Source of the DNA: Heliocidaris tuberculata
Lineage: Eukaryota; Echinodermata; Echinoidea; Camarodonta; Echinometridae
DNA length: 64,000 nt
NCBI GenBank assembly: GCA_025618425.1
Contig: CM046835.1
Location: 14,953,200 to 15,017,199 of the forward strand
Direction: 5' to 3'
This document shows, piece after piece, positions 13,042 to 25,290 of this stretch. Under the pieces are notes generated by a model that was given only the letters and a program-made list of their open reading frames with translations, ran no database searches and was not told where the DNA came from. The translations under genes and the position numbers were made by a program. The stretch's first letter is position 1. The number at the start of each line of letters is the position of its first letter.

Positions 13042-13043
13042 AA
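11815..13043 (+). pseudogene. Broken RTE-like LINE: reverse transcriptase remnant and 3' tail
   Basis: This is a remnant of a non-LTR retrotransposon polymerase, spread over several frames. In order it shows a GEEQFGF-type finger motif (about 11835), AFENLEKAYDKVNRKM (RT motif A region, about 11936-11983), a GxALSPLIFIVLLD block (about 12127), and the catalytic YVDD inside LIYVDD at about 12205-12222. These are followed by NCFKYLGSWLQESG (about 12400), RPVILYGGETWAV (about 12577) and a late RLRWYGHVKR plus RGRPRKRW tail (about 12770-12895). In-frame stops and at least two frameshifts break it. It is 5' truncated, with no endonuclease domain. The 3' end runs into (GAT)n at about 13009-13041, which fits RTE-type elements that end in short tandem repeats. 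Clade assignment rests on motif style only. Confidence 0.8.
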
Positions 13044-13056
13044 ATGCGAAAATATA

Positions 13057-13236
<180 letters not shown>

Positions 13237-14087
13237 TACATTAAGGAAGCATTTTATATACTGATCTATTATGTAAACTGTTTTACAACAATTTATGACG
13301 CTCATAGTTCTCATACTATTGTCATTTCAGACCTTTTAATTATTTATTTTATTCGAAAAAATATCATGTCGATGAAGTTCAGGCAATAAATACGATTACA
13401 TAATGTTAAACGCATTTTTGCACTAAAAGTATAGAAATACGTGCCCTCGGCAGGTAATCTAGCCCCAAAGGCACCTAAAAAATCAAGATTTTTAATGAAT
13501 CATTATCTAAATTTATTTTACATTTCTTCGCTTGTCACAGATTTTTCTGGCAAATGCCTCTCCTCCCCTGAATACAGAATCTACTTCTGAATTGCGCAAA
13601 TGGCATTTCAAAATACGAGAAACATTCATTTGGTGCAAAATTTACAGAGCACAAATAACTCATGTGAACTTAAGCGCTTGTATGAGAAATCCTATTGGAC
13701 CGGATAACCTACTGAATTTCAGATGCATGTTCTATCTAAAGAATTAGCACTCGCATAATTATGAGAGAAACTGTCATATCCTCGTAAAGGAAGCAACTAT
13801 AATTCCCAAGATAATAACAGTTAAAAAATGTTTTTGTAATCTTTATATTGTACAACTTTCCGGTGGAGCAAAAAACCTGAATTACCTCCTGACATGCTGT
13901 TCGGTCTAACAGTAATGGCAATGGCAAGTGAAGACCTTGAAAAACATCATTTTTTATGAGCATGATGAGAGCACATGAATATATCATAAGGGATAACGTT
14001 TTTCATGGGCGATGGGGAAAGGAAGGGAAATTGAGCAAACGTGGTAATAAACAGTCGGTTTATGTTTTTCTGTACTTTCCACTTCAG
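13237..14087. other. Intergenic stretch without recognised genes
   Basis: Open frames here match no family I know and have no supporting splice sites. Confidence 0.45.
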
Positions 14088-14261
14088 AATATCATCTCTC
14101 AGAGTGGAGATATTGACAGGACTGATATCCGATCATTCCACTTACTGTCTTTGACAAGCCTAGGATTGGAGTTCAATGGCAGTTCATGTGCCAATTGGGA
14201 CAATAACCTCCAGAGATTCTCCTCAAGGCTCAAGGAAAACTCAAATTGGTTTTCAATCGAG
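14088..14261 (+). CDS. Weak exon candidate, unknown product
   Basis: The block follows a pyrimidine-rich tract ending in CAG (14087) and stays open for exactly 58 codons (phase 0 in and out). It ends before GTACCC, a poor donor. The translation begins NIISQSGDIDRTDIRSFHLL and includes SSCANWDNNLQRFSSRL. I do not recognise it. Base composition resembles coding sequence more than the surroundings do, but the weak donor and the absence of neighbouring exons keep confidence low. It may be a relic exon or chance. Confidence 0.2.
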
Positions 14262-15127
14262 GTACCCTTTTGGACGTAACCGTGGTAACAAAATGAGATG
14301 CCGTAAAATGGGGTGAAAAGGGACAACTTTTGGAAATATACGTTCTCCCCCTAAATCAGTGCAGATATTATCCATTACATTACATTACATTACATTCTTT
14401 TTATTCCTAATGAATAAAATGAATAACAAATTACCTCTCATACCGCCATAAAAATTGCCTATTTACATCCGGACAATCGTACATGGAGCGCATTCTTTTA
14501 TGATGTACTTATCCCGGGGGGGGGGGGGGGTAACTGCCCTATGGCTATAGTTTTCCAATAGAGTAGTTGTGCTATAATTTTTATTTTTCCTTTTCTTTGA
14601 GCAAGACTCGGGGAAATACCTTTATTATAATATAAGAACAACTTAGTGAGCCTGTGATATGATCATGTGTTCGATGAGTTATAAACTAAGCATGGCCAGT
14701 TGATGGCGATGGATGAAATAAGGGTTGATTATCCACATTATTCCATGCTCCAACCATGTCAACAGGGCTTTGATCTCCGAAAAATAGTACACAAAGATAA
14801 AGGCAACTGGTTCAACTCCCTATGAGTTGCATACGTCATCATGAATTTTACAAGTAAGTGTACATATACAATCATGGAGAGGGTTCTCAGAATTGACGAA
14901 GCCATTATTATAAGCAAAAATAGCTTTTATCTTTCTTCCAACACCACAAAAATATTATGACAAACCACCCACGGGGAAGAAAATAATATTTTTAGAAGCA
15001 CGTCTTCTTTTTCTAGATATGATTGTTCATTTCAAAAGGCAACTCTATATAGTCAGATAGTTTGAATTAGAATGTTCATCATTACCTTTGAATTCACCGA
15101 ACGTCATCACCTTTCGCTTATACTCAC
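14262..15127. other. Intergenic stretch with simple repeats
   Basis: It holds (ACATT)n near 14372-14396 and a G run near 14516-14530. No gene was recognised. Confidence 0.5.
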
Positions 15128-15199
15128 CCATCCGGATGATCACAGGATAGAGAGGAATCAGCGAAACGGTTTTCCAGCTGCCGTTGATCATGAAGAGAC
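15128..15199 (-). CDS. Exon-like block on the minus strand, product unknown
   Basis: On the minus strand a strong acceptor (TTTCTTTCCTCTTCTTGACAG, ending at 15200) is followed by 72 bases and a consensus donor, GTGAGTA (15127 downward). Two frames are open. One, entering and leaving in phase 1, reads LFMINGSWKTVSLIPLYPVI. The other reads SLHDQRQLENRFADSSLSC. Both splice sites are much better than background, so I think this is a real exon. It could be an internal coding exon of an unseen gene, or a 5' UTR exon of the gene whose signal-peptide exon lies at 4690-4762; that exon has an upstream acceptor on the same strand. No domain is recognised. Confidence 0.4.
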
Positions 15200-16224
15200 C
15201 TGTCAAGAAGAGGAAAGAAAGTTAGTCTCGTTTCCAACGTATTTGAACTCTGTCCTTGGGAATATTACCTTTAGCAGAAAGGTAATTTTCATAAGTTTTG
15301 AAATAAGACCGAAATTCTTTACTCTTTTGATAGAAATTAAGATTATATTTCTTGCATGTTTTGTCCAAAATACTTCATGGGAGACAATTGCCCCCACCCC
15401 TATGATTTGCCTACCGATTGCAAGATATCTCCTCTTAATCATATTGGTCATTACCTTTTGTCTTTTATTCAGGATCAAGCTGTTAGTGGCGCGATTGGTT
15501 CTTCGAGTTGGAACAATCAAGAAAGAGTGTAAGGAGTACCCAAACATTATTGATTAATAAGCTCTGTAAAACATGACTAAAAATTGACTTAGACCTAACT
15601 TAAAAGCTCTTAAAGCCTCAAACAAACATTAATCTGTCACTCTTAATTGTCGTTTTTTGTTAATATCGGTAATATCATTCAAATTTGCTCGACTATGAAC
15701 AATGAATAAATAACTAAGTGACATATTCACGGCAGATGTAAACCATTATTTAGAGCTGGAAAGAAAAATTGAAACATACAATATGCATGTTGACTCAAGC
15801 ACTGAGAAAAAAAAAATTATACGAACTTATACCTCTAGGCGGACGTAGCAATATGATGTATACAAAACAACAGATCTTGAAAGAACGAGTGGAAAATAAG
15901 AGTCTGGTGGGTAGGCTAGAGAATCCGTAGATGAAAAATAGAGCGGAATGAACTGACAAATATCATCCATGACGTAATCATTCATCGCTCTTATTATTAC
16001 GAGAGAAAGGATGAAAAATCGATGAGAAGGGTAATTTGCGCAACCGGGGCACTGTGAAATGGAGTGCGATAGAACTGTAATGATAGATGATAGCGGAATT
16101 GAAGAAGATGTTCCATTTCCTGAGATTTAGGGCAAGTGTGGAATCGATATGCCTTGTCGGCGGATACGATTTCATGAGATCGTTCAAATGTTCTCAGTTC
16201 TTCTTTTTTTGGGGGGGTGGAGGG
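15200..16224. other. Intergenic stretch without recognised genes
   Basis: Long open frames overlap here on both strands (about 15203-15557) but show no family similarity, and no paired splice sites support them as coding. Confidence 0.4.
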
Positions 16225-18055
16225 GGCTGTCACAGGCCCCTGGGAGCCGGGGGTGCTGGGGGTGCTGCAGAACCCCCGGGGTTTTGGGTTGTTTTTTTTT
16301 GAGGGGGTGCGCAGCACCCCCTAGAAGGCTGAAGATGCTGGGGGTGCTGCAGCACCCCAAGATTTCTAGGGGGCACTTGCCCCAGGCTCCACTTAAAGCA
16401 GGGGCGCAAAAAACGCAAAAGAGATCAAGGAAAGAAACTTATGTTTAAGAATTATTCACCGCCAATCCGCAGGGTAAAGTGCATTGGAAATAGAGTTTTT
16501 CTTAGGTTGAAAATGCGTAAATTTTCTAAAACGGCTCGGTCGCTTTGCTCCCTCACATGCATTGCTTCACGATCTATTATTTTCGTAATCCAATATTGGT
16601 TTTATAAACAGCATTTTTAAAAAGGTACAAAACTGAAGAAAAAATGTTATTCTTATTGCTTTTTTCCCTATTATCATTAATCAGTCTTTTTTTTTTTATT
16701 ACCCCCCCCCCCCCCATACAGAATAAGTGACTGTATAGATGACTGCAAAGTTTGACCATTTGAAAGAAATTGTAACTTTAAGTTGCATAGCTAAATTCCT
16801 CGAATATGTTTCTCCTGAATTTTCGTTAATTGCGCCCCATTGAGGAAGAAGTGAATAGAGGACCGTTTATCAATTTCCAAAACTCAAAACTGTACCGGTC
16901 GATGCAGTGCTCGCTTGCGAATTTTTTCTGTAAGTAAAATGCTTAAGAAATTGCCTTTTTTAGGCTTATTCCTTGGTGTAAAAGAAATTTAAGTAAGTAT
17001 TTGAAAGGGGTGAGGGTGGGGGCAATTTCATTTTTGCCCAGGGCAAACATGACTTTTCAGCCAAAATCGAAAAAAAAATCAAACAATGATTTTTGAGTGA
17101 TTTTTTTTATGCCGCATCAGCAAAATCAACAACAAATTTTTGTCATGTATTTCTTTGTTTTTTTTAACACAAATTGGTGATTTTCTTTATAATAAAGTTG
17201 ATTTCAATCGTGCCAACCCTGGTGCATTGGTTTGCAGAATGACCTACAACAATAAATGTTATCTTTGCAGGCAACGTTGATTTCAGGGTCTGCACCCCTC
17301 CCCTCCCCCCCCCCCCTGCCTAAATTTTGGCTTTGCCAAGGAATAGCGAAACAACGTGTAATGATATCAGTGGTGTATCTACGGGGGACAGGGGCGCACG
17401 TGCCCCTGGTGAAACTTGAAGGGGGCTAATAACGCAAAAGAGAGAAAGTAAAAGAGGAGAAAATTAAGAAAACTGCGATCATTCTGGATTGTACGCCCCA
17501 ATTCGCAGGGTAAATGCATTAGAAATACTTTTTTGGAGGTCGCTTTGCTTCCTCGCAAAACGTTGCTCCATGATCCCTTAATTTCGCTCTCAGTGAAGAG
17601 ATCAAGAGTGATAAACAATTATCGTTGCTTTGCTCGTCATCATGTAAGTTTCATCATCCTCTTGTTAAATATTGCGCCCCAATATAGGATTAAGTGTATA
17701 AAATCGCTTTTGCAAAGGTTCAACATTTCAAAGAAATTTCAACTTTCGGATGTCTTCCTAAATTCCTCAACTATTTCTTGGTTTCCATTAATGTTGCGCC
17801 CCATTTGAGAAGGAAATGACAAGAAAACCGTTTATTAATGTTGAAAATTCGGATCTCTACCCCTCGATCGCAGTGTTCAATTGCAAATTTTCCGGGATAA
17901 ATTGCATAATTGAATAAGTTGGGGGGGGGGGGGTAGGGGCGCAACTTCATTGTTTGCCCCTGACGCCATAATACATAAGCAACTGAATAAAATAAGAAAA
18001 ATTCTGCTCACAGCACCCCCAGTAAAAAAAAATCGTTCCCAGGGGCCTGGGCTGT
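16225..18055. mobile_element. Repeat element with GC-rich inverted ends and an internal ~1-kb duplication
   Basis: The left end (CAGGCCCCTGGGA, then GGGGGTGCTG at 16232-16260) is matched in reverse complement at the right (CAGCACCCCC, then TCCCAGGGGCCTG at 18011-18049). Inside, two diverged direct copies about 1 kb apart can be followed: CGCAGGGTAAA at 16469 and 17504, TTGCGCCCCATT at 16830 and 17793, and ACGCAAAAGAGA at 16413 and 17432. A GC-rich stretch near 16240-16360 is internally palindromic (GGTGCTGCAGCACC). No transposase is seen. It is probably a non-autonomous DNA transposon or composite. Confidence 0.5.
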
Positions 18056-18125
18056 CAAGTTGAAATTATAAGATGGTTCCATGACATTTGCTCCTGCGAC
18101 AATTGCTTCGGTCTTACTTTGCCAT

Positions 18126-18190
18126 GTTAAACCTAAACCTAAACTTAACCCTAACCCTAACCCTAACCCTAACCCTAACCCTAACCCTAA
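18126..18190. repeat. Interstitial telomere-like tract (CCCTAA)n
   Basis: Eight or so units of CCCTAA, with degenerate CCTAAA and CTTAA units at the edges, match the TTAGGG telomere repeat of deuterostomes in reverse. The tract lies directly outside the right end of the 16.2-18.06 kb element. Confidence 0.9.
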
Positions 18191-18348
18191 TCTTAATCTC
18201 ACATTGTCCTTAACGAAAAACCAAATCATGACCTTGACCTTAACCTTGACCTTTCGAGATATGGACTGAGGAGCAAATGTCTCCTATAAGATGGAGGGGT
18301 AGTTTCAAGACTGGGCTGAGCTGTATAACATTATGATTTGAAAACCCG

Positions 18349-18518
18349 AAATTTTTTTTATTTTTTTATTTTTTTATTTTTTTATTTTTTTATTTTTTAT
18401 TTTTTTATTTTTTTATTTTTTTATTTTTTTATTTTTTTATTTTTTTATTTTTTTATTTTTTTATTTTTTTATTTTTATTTTTTTATTTTTTTATTTTTTT
18501 ATTTTTTTATTTTTTTTG
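18349..18518. repeat. (T7A)n minisatellite
   Basis: About 170 bases of ATTTTTTT units of 7-8 bases, with a few shortened units. The Phe-rich open frame across it is an artefact. Confidence 0.95.
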
Positions 18519-18934
18519 CTGTAATGAAGAACACACACCAAGTAAAATTTTAAAAACGAAGAAGAATGAAACAAAGGAAGAAAGGAAAACGGAGAGAGAA
18601 AGAGTGATTGGGGTTTAACAGTATATGGGGTGCATGTGAGGGGATCGAGAAAGAACAGGAGATGACAATTATTTTAAAGGAATTGCAAGTTAAAGTAATC
18701 ATACTCACCCTTGTTGTTTTGTTTGTTTGTTTTTCTTGTTTATTTTTCTATCTAGGTAACATAAGAAAAAAAGGAACATTAAGCAGCAATACAAATATGG
18801 AATTATGAAGAGAAATACGATTCAGGTAAAATCAATTTTATGTTTTGCAAAATAATAATTTATGATATTTTGAGCAAATCATTATTTAGATAGATGTACT
18901 ACTCTCACTGTTCTTTGTTTTTTGTTGTTTTTGT

Positions 18935-18966
<32 letters not shown>

Positions 18967-20019
18967 TGTAAAGTGAGTTGGGTAGAAGAAAAGCTGAACC
19001 ATTATCATAATGCGATTTCATTCACTGCTAAGAGAGCTATTGTTTTTAAAGAGCTTTGAGCGTATCTAATTCCCATCATCGTGAAACGAGGATGATAAGA
19101 TACAATGGTTTAACATGTTAAAGTTTCGTTCTGGCCAACTAAACTACATAACCAAGGATGCATATGTAAGCACCTCTATATAATATAAATTGAGATTTAA
19201 AATAAATCGGCTGCCTTCTTTTTGACAATGATGTATTCTAACGTTCATGAGGGGATCGGCCTTCCATAGCTCTGTGCAATACTGGTAAACCATTCGATAC
19301 TTGTTGTTTGCTAGCCTTTCTGACTAAACTACAAAGAGATGATGGATATAGATAATCAGAAAGGGGAAATTAAAATTGGTTTAGTTAATATTTTGAAGAG
19401 AAATAACATCGGCCCAGGTCATGGATGGCTTGAGTCCAAATGACCTTTCTTACAGCGGAGTATGTTAATAGGTGCAGTTCAGAATAGTGAAATGATGAGT
19501 CATGCACGCACTATAACAAATGTTAGTGCTCTTTCAAGACAGTGGGCTTAGTGAGTAATGAATTGCTTTTTAATTTGGGGGTAACATGCTCAATTAACAC
19601 AATAATAGTTGCGCTCACACGATAATATTTGGTTGTACTCCGTGAGACATGGTATTTTGAGGGTCAATTCACAGTCTCGGAAGTAAAAGTCGGAGTTATA
19701 TGATATTTTTATACCCGTTTAAGAAATTACATTGTTTCTGAACTTAAAATATTCATGTAAGGTTTGACCTACATTGATGAATATGAAAAAGGACAATCGG
19801 GAATCCTTAACGGAGTACACTGTCTTAAAACTTTCAAGGTTATCTAAGGTAATTAATTAGTCTTAGGCCATCTGGATACATCGAGAAAAAAACATTTAAC
19901 CAAACCAATGACCTTTACTAAGACTGTTAATCATATTGAAATGACCTTTTAAAAAAGTTGTACTGTCTTTTTTGGCTCTGGTCGTGTGTATCTCATCGAC
20001 AATTAAACGCATCATTTAG
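18519..20019. other. Intergenic stretch without recognised genes
   Basis: It holds a (GTTTTT)n run near 18924-18966 and otherwise unique A/T-rich DNA. No exon candidate was found. Confidence 0.5.
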
Positions 20020-20249
20020 TCCTTCAGATAGGATGTTAAATGGAGGCCCCGTGTAGAGGAGAGTCACCACCTTTGCACGTTAAGAACCCACTATACTATT
20101 CGAAGAAGAGTAGGGGGAAACCCCGGTGTAGTGGTCCACCTGCACATCCCAGTCAGTTATATCGGGAGGAGAGACCCGTTACAGGCATTCAGTTCGCTTT
20201 TCCCCTCCCAGGCACATGTGACGCCAAATGCTTAATAATAATAACATGA
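20020..20249 (+). mobile_element. SINE-like dispersed repeat
   Basis: The phrases GATGTTAAATGGAGGCCCCG, GAGTCACCACC, CACGTTAAGAACCCACTA and AGAGTAGGGG resemble a repeat I associate with SINEs spread through marine deuterostome genomes. It ends in AATAATAATAAC, a short A-rich tandem tail typical of SINEs. It has no coding capacity. The identification comes from memory of the family's look and has not been searched. Confidence 0.5.
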
Positions 20250-22044
20250 ATGTTTTTTTATTTGTTTTTATTCATGTTTATAACTTTTTTTTGGGGGGGG
20301 GTGCTTGTCTTTGTTTTTAGTATTTTAAAGGGGTTCCTTTTGTTTGTTTGTTTGTTTTTCATAATACGCACCTTGTAAAGTGCAAGTTTCTTTTTTGTGA
20401 TCCGTAGGTAAGTCTCAGCTAATGTTTTTATTTTCTTATTGTAATTGGGAATGAAATTAAGAATAAGAATAAAGAAATTTTTAAGACAATATGAAATAAA
20501 ACAGCAGCAAGTAAAAAAAAACACACATTAGAATAGGAATATACGTATGTATGTACATGTATGTATATGTATGTATGTAAAAAATGCAGAAAATGAAAGA
20601 AGCTAATAATGCAGGAGAAATCGAAAGATGACTGAAAAATTAACATCTGTACGATGATAAAAAGAAAGTTGTATCAGAAGTATAGCATGTAGTAATAAGT
20701 AATGCTAAATAAGTCCTACATTCTATATAGGAGAAGAGGAAGAGGACGAAAAGGGGAAACCAAAAAGGGGTAACAGAAATGAAAAGGGAAGTGAAAATAA
20801 AAAATAATTTATTTAAATCAATTTTGGTTGAATTATCCGGAATTCATTTAAAGGATAAGAAATCAGTGGTTCGTATCTTTTCCCTTCGCATACCATGATC
20901 AAGAAAACAATCCGCCGAAGAAGCCCATCATCTTTGGTCAAGACTTTGGCGTGTCTTCACGGCTCATCAGATATCTCTCAAGCATGCCTTACCTTGACTT
21001 GTCACAGCTCCTTGTAAATCTATGTAGAGTCAAAAGCATATAATTATTTATGTGCCAATGTTGTCCATCTGCCGAGGAAAAATTGGCAACGAATAATGAG
21101 GTATTTGAACTTTGTAATACATTTAGTAAGTCTGACATTTAAGAGGACGGATTTTTTTTACATAAGATTAATTAAGAAAAAAAAATAGTTTATGATAATA
21201 CCGTATTATGATTATTTATCAAAATATCATGGTCACGTGACTGATCCAAATTAGAACCCTAATTCAACGAAGAACTATATTCATAAACGTATATATATTT
21301 TTTTTTTTTTACTGCGAGTCAACATATTGCTGATCGTGACATGTTTTACTTAATGCTGCTACTGATAACTGTTTAATCGGATTTATATTTGTGTTTGTTA
21401 TAAGACCATGCACTTTCAGTGAAAGAACTTGAAAATCGAGAAAACATGATTATATGGAGATGCATTATGATTTTCCAGATACGACAAAACTTGGACATAC
21501 TTAGATATTCATTTAGTTTTACATTCCCCCAGAATCTCCCAATTCTTAATGCTTTCAGAGAATCTTTCTATTGCAGATTTCATTCATAGAGATAAAGTAA
21601 ATTAGCAGATTTTCAGGGCTTTCCATAACCCCTACAGCGATAGCAAAGCCATAAGTAAGATTTTAAATTATCCTCATCCCTTGACAATGACTTATTAAGT
21701 CAATTAATACGGTTTAGAGTCTGCTATATGATAACACAAATACAAATGTGATAGATATATTAAACCTCAATAAAATAAGACCCATTTGTTTACTCGTTTT
21801 TGGCCCCCTTCAAACCAATGGATTAGTATCACCTTTTTACTTAAGACCTTTTTAAACTGAATCTAGATCAACAATGCTTGCCAAAAGATGTAGAGGCCCA
21901 CAGAATAGAGCTTTGATCTTTGATCTTTACTTCATTATTGCCAATTGGACAGAGGGTCTAAATGGGCATCGCACTATGCGTCGACTAATAACCAAAGTAT
22001 AGCGGCTTGTCGGAGTTTATTTATGTTTATAGGAATATATTTCA
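20250..22044. other. Intergenic stretch without recognised genes
   Basis: A (GTAT)n-like tract lies near 20543-20579, and T and A runs are common. No exon or RNA gene was recognised. Confidence 0.5.
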
Positions 22045-22680
22045 TAAAGGGGCTTTCACACCGGGCCTGAGTAGAGTTGCGTTGTGCGGCGTACCGAGTA
22101 CGCCGAAATTACGCGCAGGATCGGCGTAGTCCCTGCGTAGGTTATGGATAGGCTGGCGTACGATGGCGTATGGTTGCGTACCCTGTGCATAGGCACCGCG
22201 TGCCTACGGCATATGCAATTGGCATACCTATGCGTAGGATTGCGAATAACAGGCGTAGGGTTGCGTACGTATACGTAGGTCTGGTGGAAAGGGTACGTAG
22301 GTTTGCTTATGCTGAACCCACACTAAGCAAAAGTACGCAACACTACGCCCTTCCATACGTGACACTACGCCAGCCTCAAAGGATTTTTCGTAGGACTGGC
22401 GTAGGGTAGCGTACTATTGCGTAGACATGGCGTACAGTAGCGTAGTGTTGCATAAACTTGCGTAAAAACTGCGTACTTTCTGCGTCCAGTACTCTACGCC
22501 GAAAGTACGAGAAAAAATTTAACATGTTTGATTTTTTGCGTCCATCTCGCGTACCCCTTTGCGTCCATCGGTGTATTGTCGCGTAGGCCAGTGTAAGCAT
22601 AGCGTAGGGTAGCGTAAGCTCGGCGTAGTCGGTACGCAGCACTACGCAACTCTACGTAGGCCAGGTGTGAAACCCCCTTA
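22045..22680. mobile_element. MITE with GGGGTTTCACACC ends and a GCGTA-studded interior
   Basis: The left end TAAAGGGGCTTTCACACC is the imperfect reverse complement of the right end (GGTGTGAAACCCCCTTA), and homology continues inward (GAGTTGCG/CGCAACTC, CGGCGTAC/GGTACGC). The whole 636 bp is filled with GCGTA/TACGC pentamers at about 10-12 base spacing. That is strikingly CpG-rich against an AT-rich background. There is no transposase. A TA target duplication is possible at the edges. Confidence 0.75.
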
Positions 22681-24149
22681 GTTTTGGATGCCTTGAAAAA
22701 GAGGACACTACGTGTTATACAGACAATAATTTAAAGACAAAAAAAAATGTGTTCATCTACTCCTATCAGGGAAATGTGAGAGAGACATTTCCCAGCACTC
22801 ACAAAAATCACACGCACACACACACACCCCTCATCCTCTCACACACACACACACCCTCATCCTCACACACACTTTAACGCACTCACCTGCATCAACATCG
22901 CACAATCGACACTAAGTTCTTTTTTAAAGCAAACATCTTATTGTGTATTCACTTGACAAGCCTATAGATATTGCAATATCAGAACAAAGTCATTTTATCC
23001 CCTTCCTCTTCTTCTCCTGCAATATCTCCTCCTCGTTCTCTTCATCGTTTGTCATCATCATTATCATCACCACTATCATCATCATGAATAACCTCGGGAC
23101 CCAAAAGCAGACTAAACCGAAGTTAGCTTCATGGAAAATAACCAATACAGAATGAATAATAGGCGGTTCTGAAAGAAATGTCTGAATAGGCCTAATATTT
23201 GTTGCATGCGCTGCAAAAAAAATAAAGATAGTAATCACAATAATCGATACTGCGGTCATACTATATATGGTCAAGTCCAGTTATCGCTGGTATCAAGTTC
23301 GATTTTGCCTCCAGCCTTAAATCCCTAATAATCCCCATTCACACGAAGCAGTACCGCAGACAGGATGTTTCACACGGAAACTAAACAATAACTAAAGTCT
23401 AGCCTACGTATAGACATAACTCACACCATATAGAACCTGTACCTTTCCAACCTGTCTACATTAACACATGTTGACAATTACGGCTTTGATCGGGAAGATG
23501 GAAACATAGGACAAGTTTTAATCCTGCAATCCGATAATTAGGCAATGATAGTGTCAAGATTATTGTTGTCGCACTAGCCACCTGAAACCGTATACCGTCA
23601 ACATTGATTTCTCTCAATGTCCCCAGAAGTCAATGCACGTGTTTGATAAGAATCAGTACAATCATGAAAATTACCCTGATCTTGACACCAACACTACTAA
23701 CTTTGAAAAGTCCATGTCAGTTTGCTTTGCAAAATAAAACTGTACCTATTCCCTCTTTTATTTTTGTTAATGATTGTCAAAATCTGCAAATTTCAGCTCC
23801 TAGAGTTTCAACCCTGGACATTCTTATGTTTGGGCTAAATTAACACATAGTTTTTAATTTTTGTCCCGATATTAGAATACTCATGGGCTATGGTTGTGAA
23901 AAATACATGCACATTACTTTTTTTTTTCTCTCTCTCTCTCTTGTTAAGAAACATTCCTAAGAAGCTATCGTTAATAGCACTTTCTCTTCTTTCGAACTAT
24001 GCAGCCAAGATCAAGAATTGGATTATCCGTCAAATATACTCTGGTGATTTAGAGGGGGAAATCACATTTGCCATCACGTTGGTCAAATATATTCCACAAA
24101 CCAAACCATAAAATTATCAAATAAAATGAACGAATGAATAAATGAATGA

Positions 24150-24188
<39 letters not shown>

Positions 24189-24315
24189 TGCATCGTCATT
24201 AGGGAGCCAGTTTTTTGTCTCGTTCTTTGTCCATGGCGTCTCCCTAATACACCAGTCCGGAATAAACCTCATTGATGTGTGTCTCCCTAATACACAATCC
24301 AGTGGAATATAACTG

Positions 24316-24322
<7 letters not shown>

Positions 24323-24405
<83 letters not shown>

Positions 24406-24412
24406 CGCGCGC

Positions 24413-24449
<37 letters not shown>

Positions 24450-24450
24450 A
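24323..24450. repeat. (AT)n-(GT)n compound microsatellite
   Basis: About 20 AT units pass directly into about 20 GT units, then a GCGCGC core and more GT. Alternating purine-pyrimidine over 125 bases has the composition that can adopt Z-DNA. A second (AT)n lies at about 24151-24185. Confidence 0.9.
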
Positions 24451-25094
24451 AATCTCCCAAAAGGGTTGAAAGGGTTTTAGATTTAAAAAGGTTTCGTGAC
24501 AACAGTGCTTTGCCGAAAGAATAGTTCAAAAATATTCCAATTAGCATGCTAATTAGCATTAGCATCTGATTGATAGGCCTATACAGTTATGAATACTGTG
24601 GAGAACCTAGCATCTCGCTATTCTTGTTTACATTAGAACTTTTAGACGAAAATAGGTTGTGTTAATGGGATAAGGAGTAGTTTTATAAGACTGTAGTAAA
24701 TAAAAGTATAAAATGATAAGAATGGTTACAATTGCATAAATATAGCAGAAAAGAAAATATCAAGTTGATTGATATGGTGACAAATTTGTTCGTTTCTAAA
24801 CAACAGGCTACTTGATATCGCAACGGATATCAAGTTTATTCAATCTTTTGATGGTCGCCTTTATTCTCGAGATCTAAAGATTGGCGGGTGTTTGGTTTGA
24901 ACTGGACTTCCGTCAAGGTGTCTCAAGTTTGGTAGTACTCAAAGGATTTCCGCACTCGGGTTTCTGCATAAGCTTAGCGGCGGTGTGTGTAGTTTCGAGA
25001 GGTGCGCTGGAGAGGCTACGTAGGTAAATGCGGTGGCGGAGATAGGGGGGGGGCACGGGGCATGTGCGCTCAAATCGAATATTGAAAAAAGGGA

Positions 25095-25290
25095 AGAGAG
25101 AGAGAGAGAGAAAGAGAGAAAGAGAAAGAGAGGAAGAGTGTGCCACTTGAAAAGGAGACAACTTTCCTATATTCTCCCCTTACTCGAAAGATGGATACCA
25201 AAAGGGTTGTAGAAAGAGGGGAGACAGAGACAGATAAAGAGAGACAGGTAGACAGAAACACAGAGAGAGAGAGGGGGGGGGGGGGAGAGA
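25095..25290. repeat. (GA)n-rich region
   Basis: GAGAGA and AAAGAGAG tracts at 25095-25138 and GAGACAGA, GAGAGAGAG and a G run at 25220-25290 make a long purine-biased strand. Confidence 0.85.

Noticed and set aside
15072..15557. 161-codon open frame, and an overlapping 114-codon frame on the other strand
   Set aside because: No domain, mixed composition, and its left part overlaps a better-supported minus-strand exon. Two opposite long frames over the same bases suggest chance.
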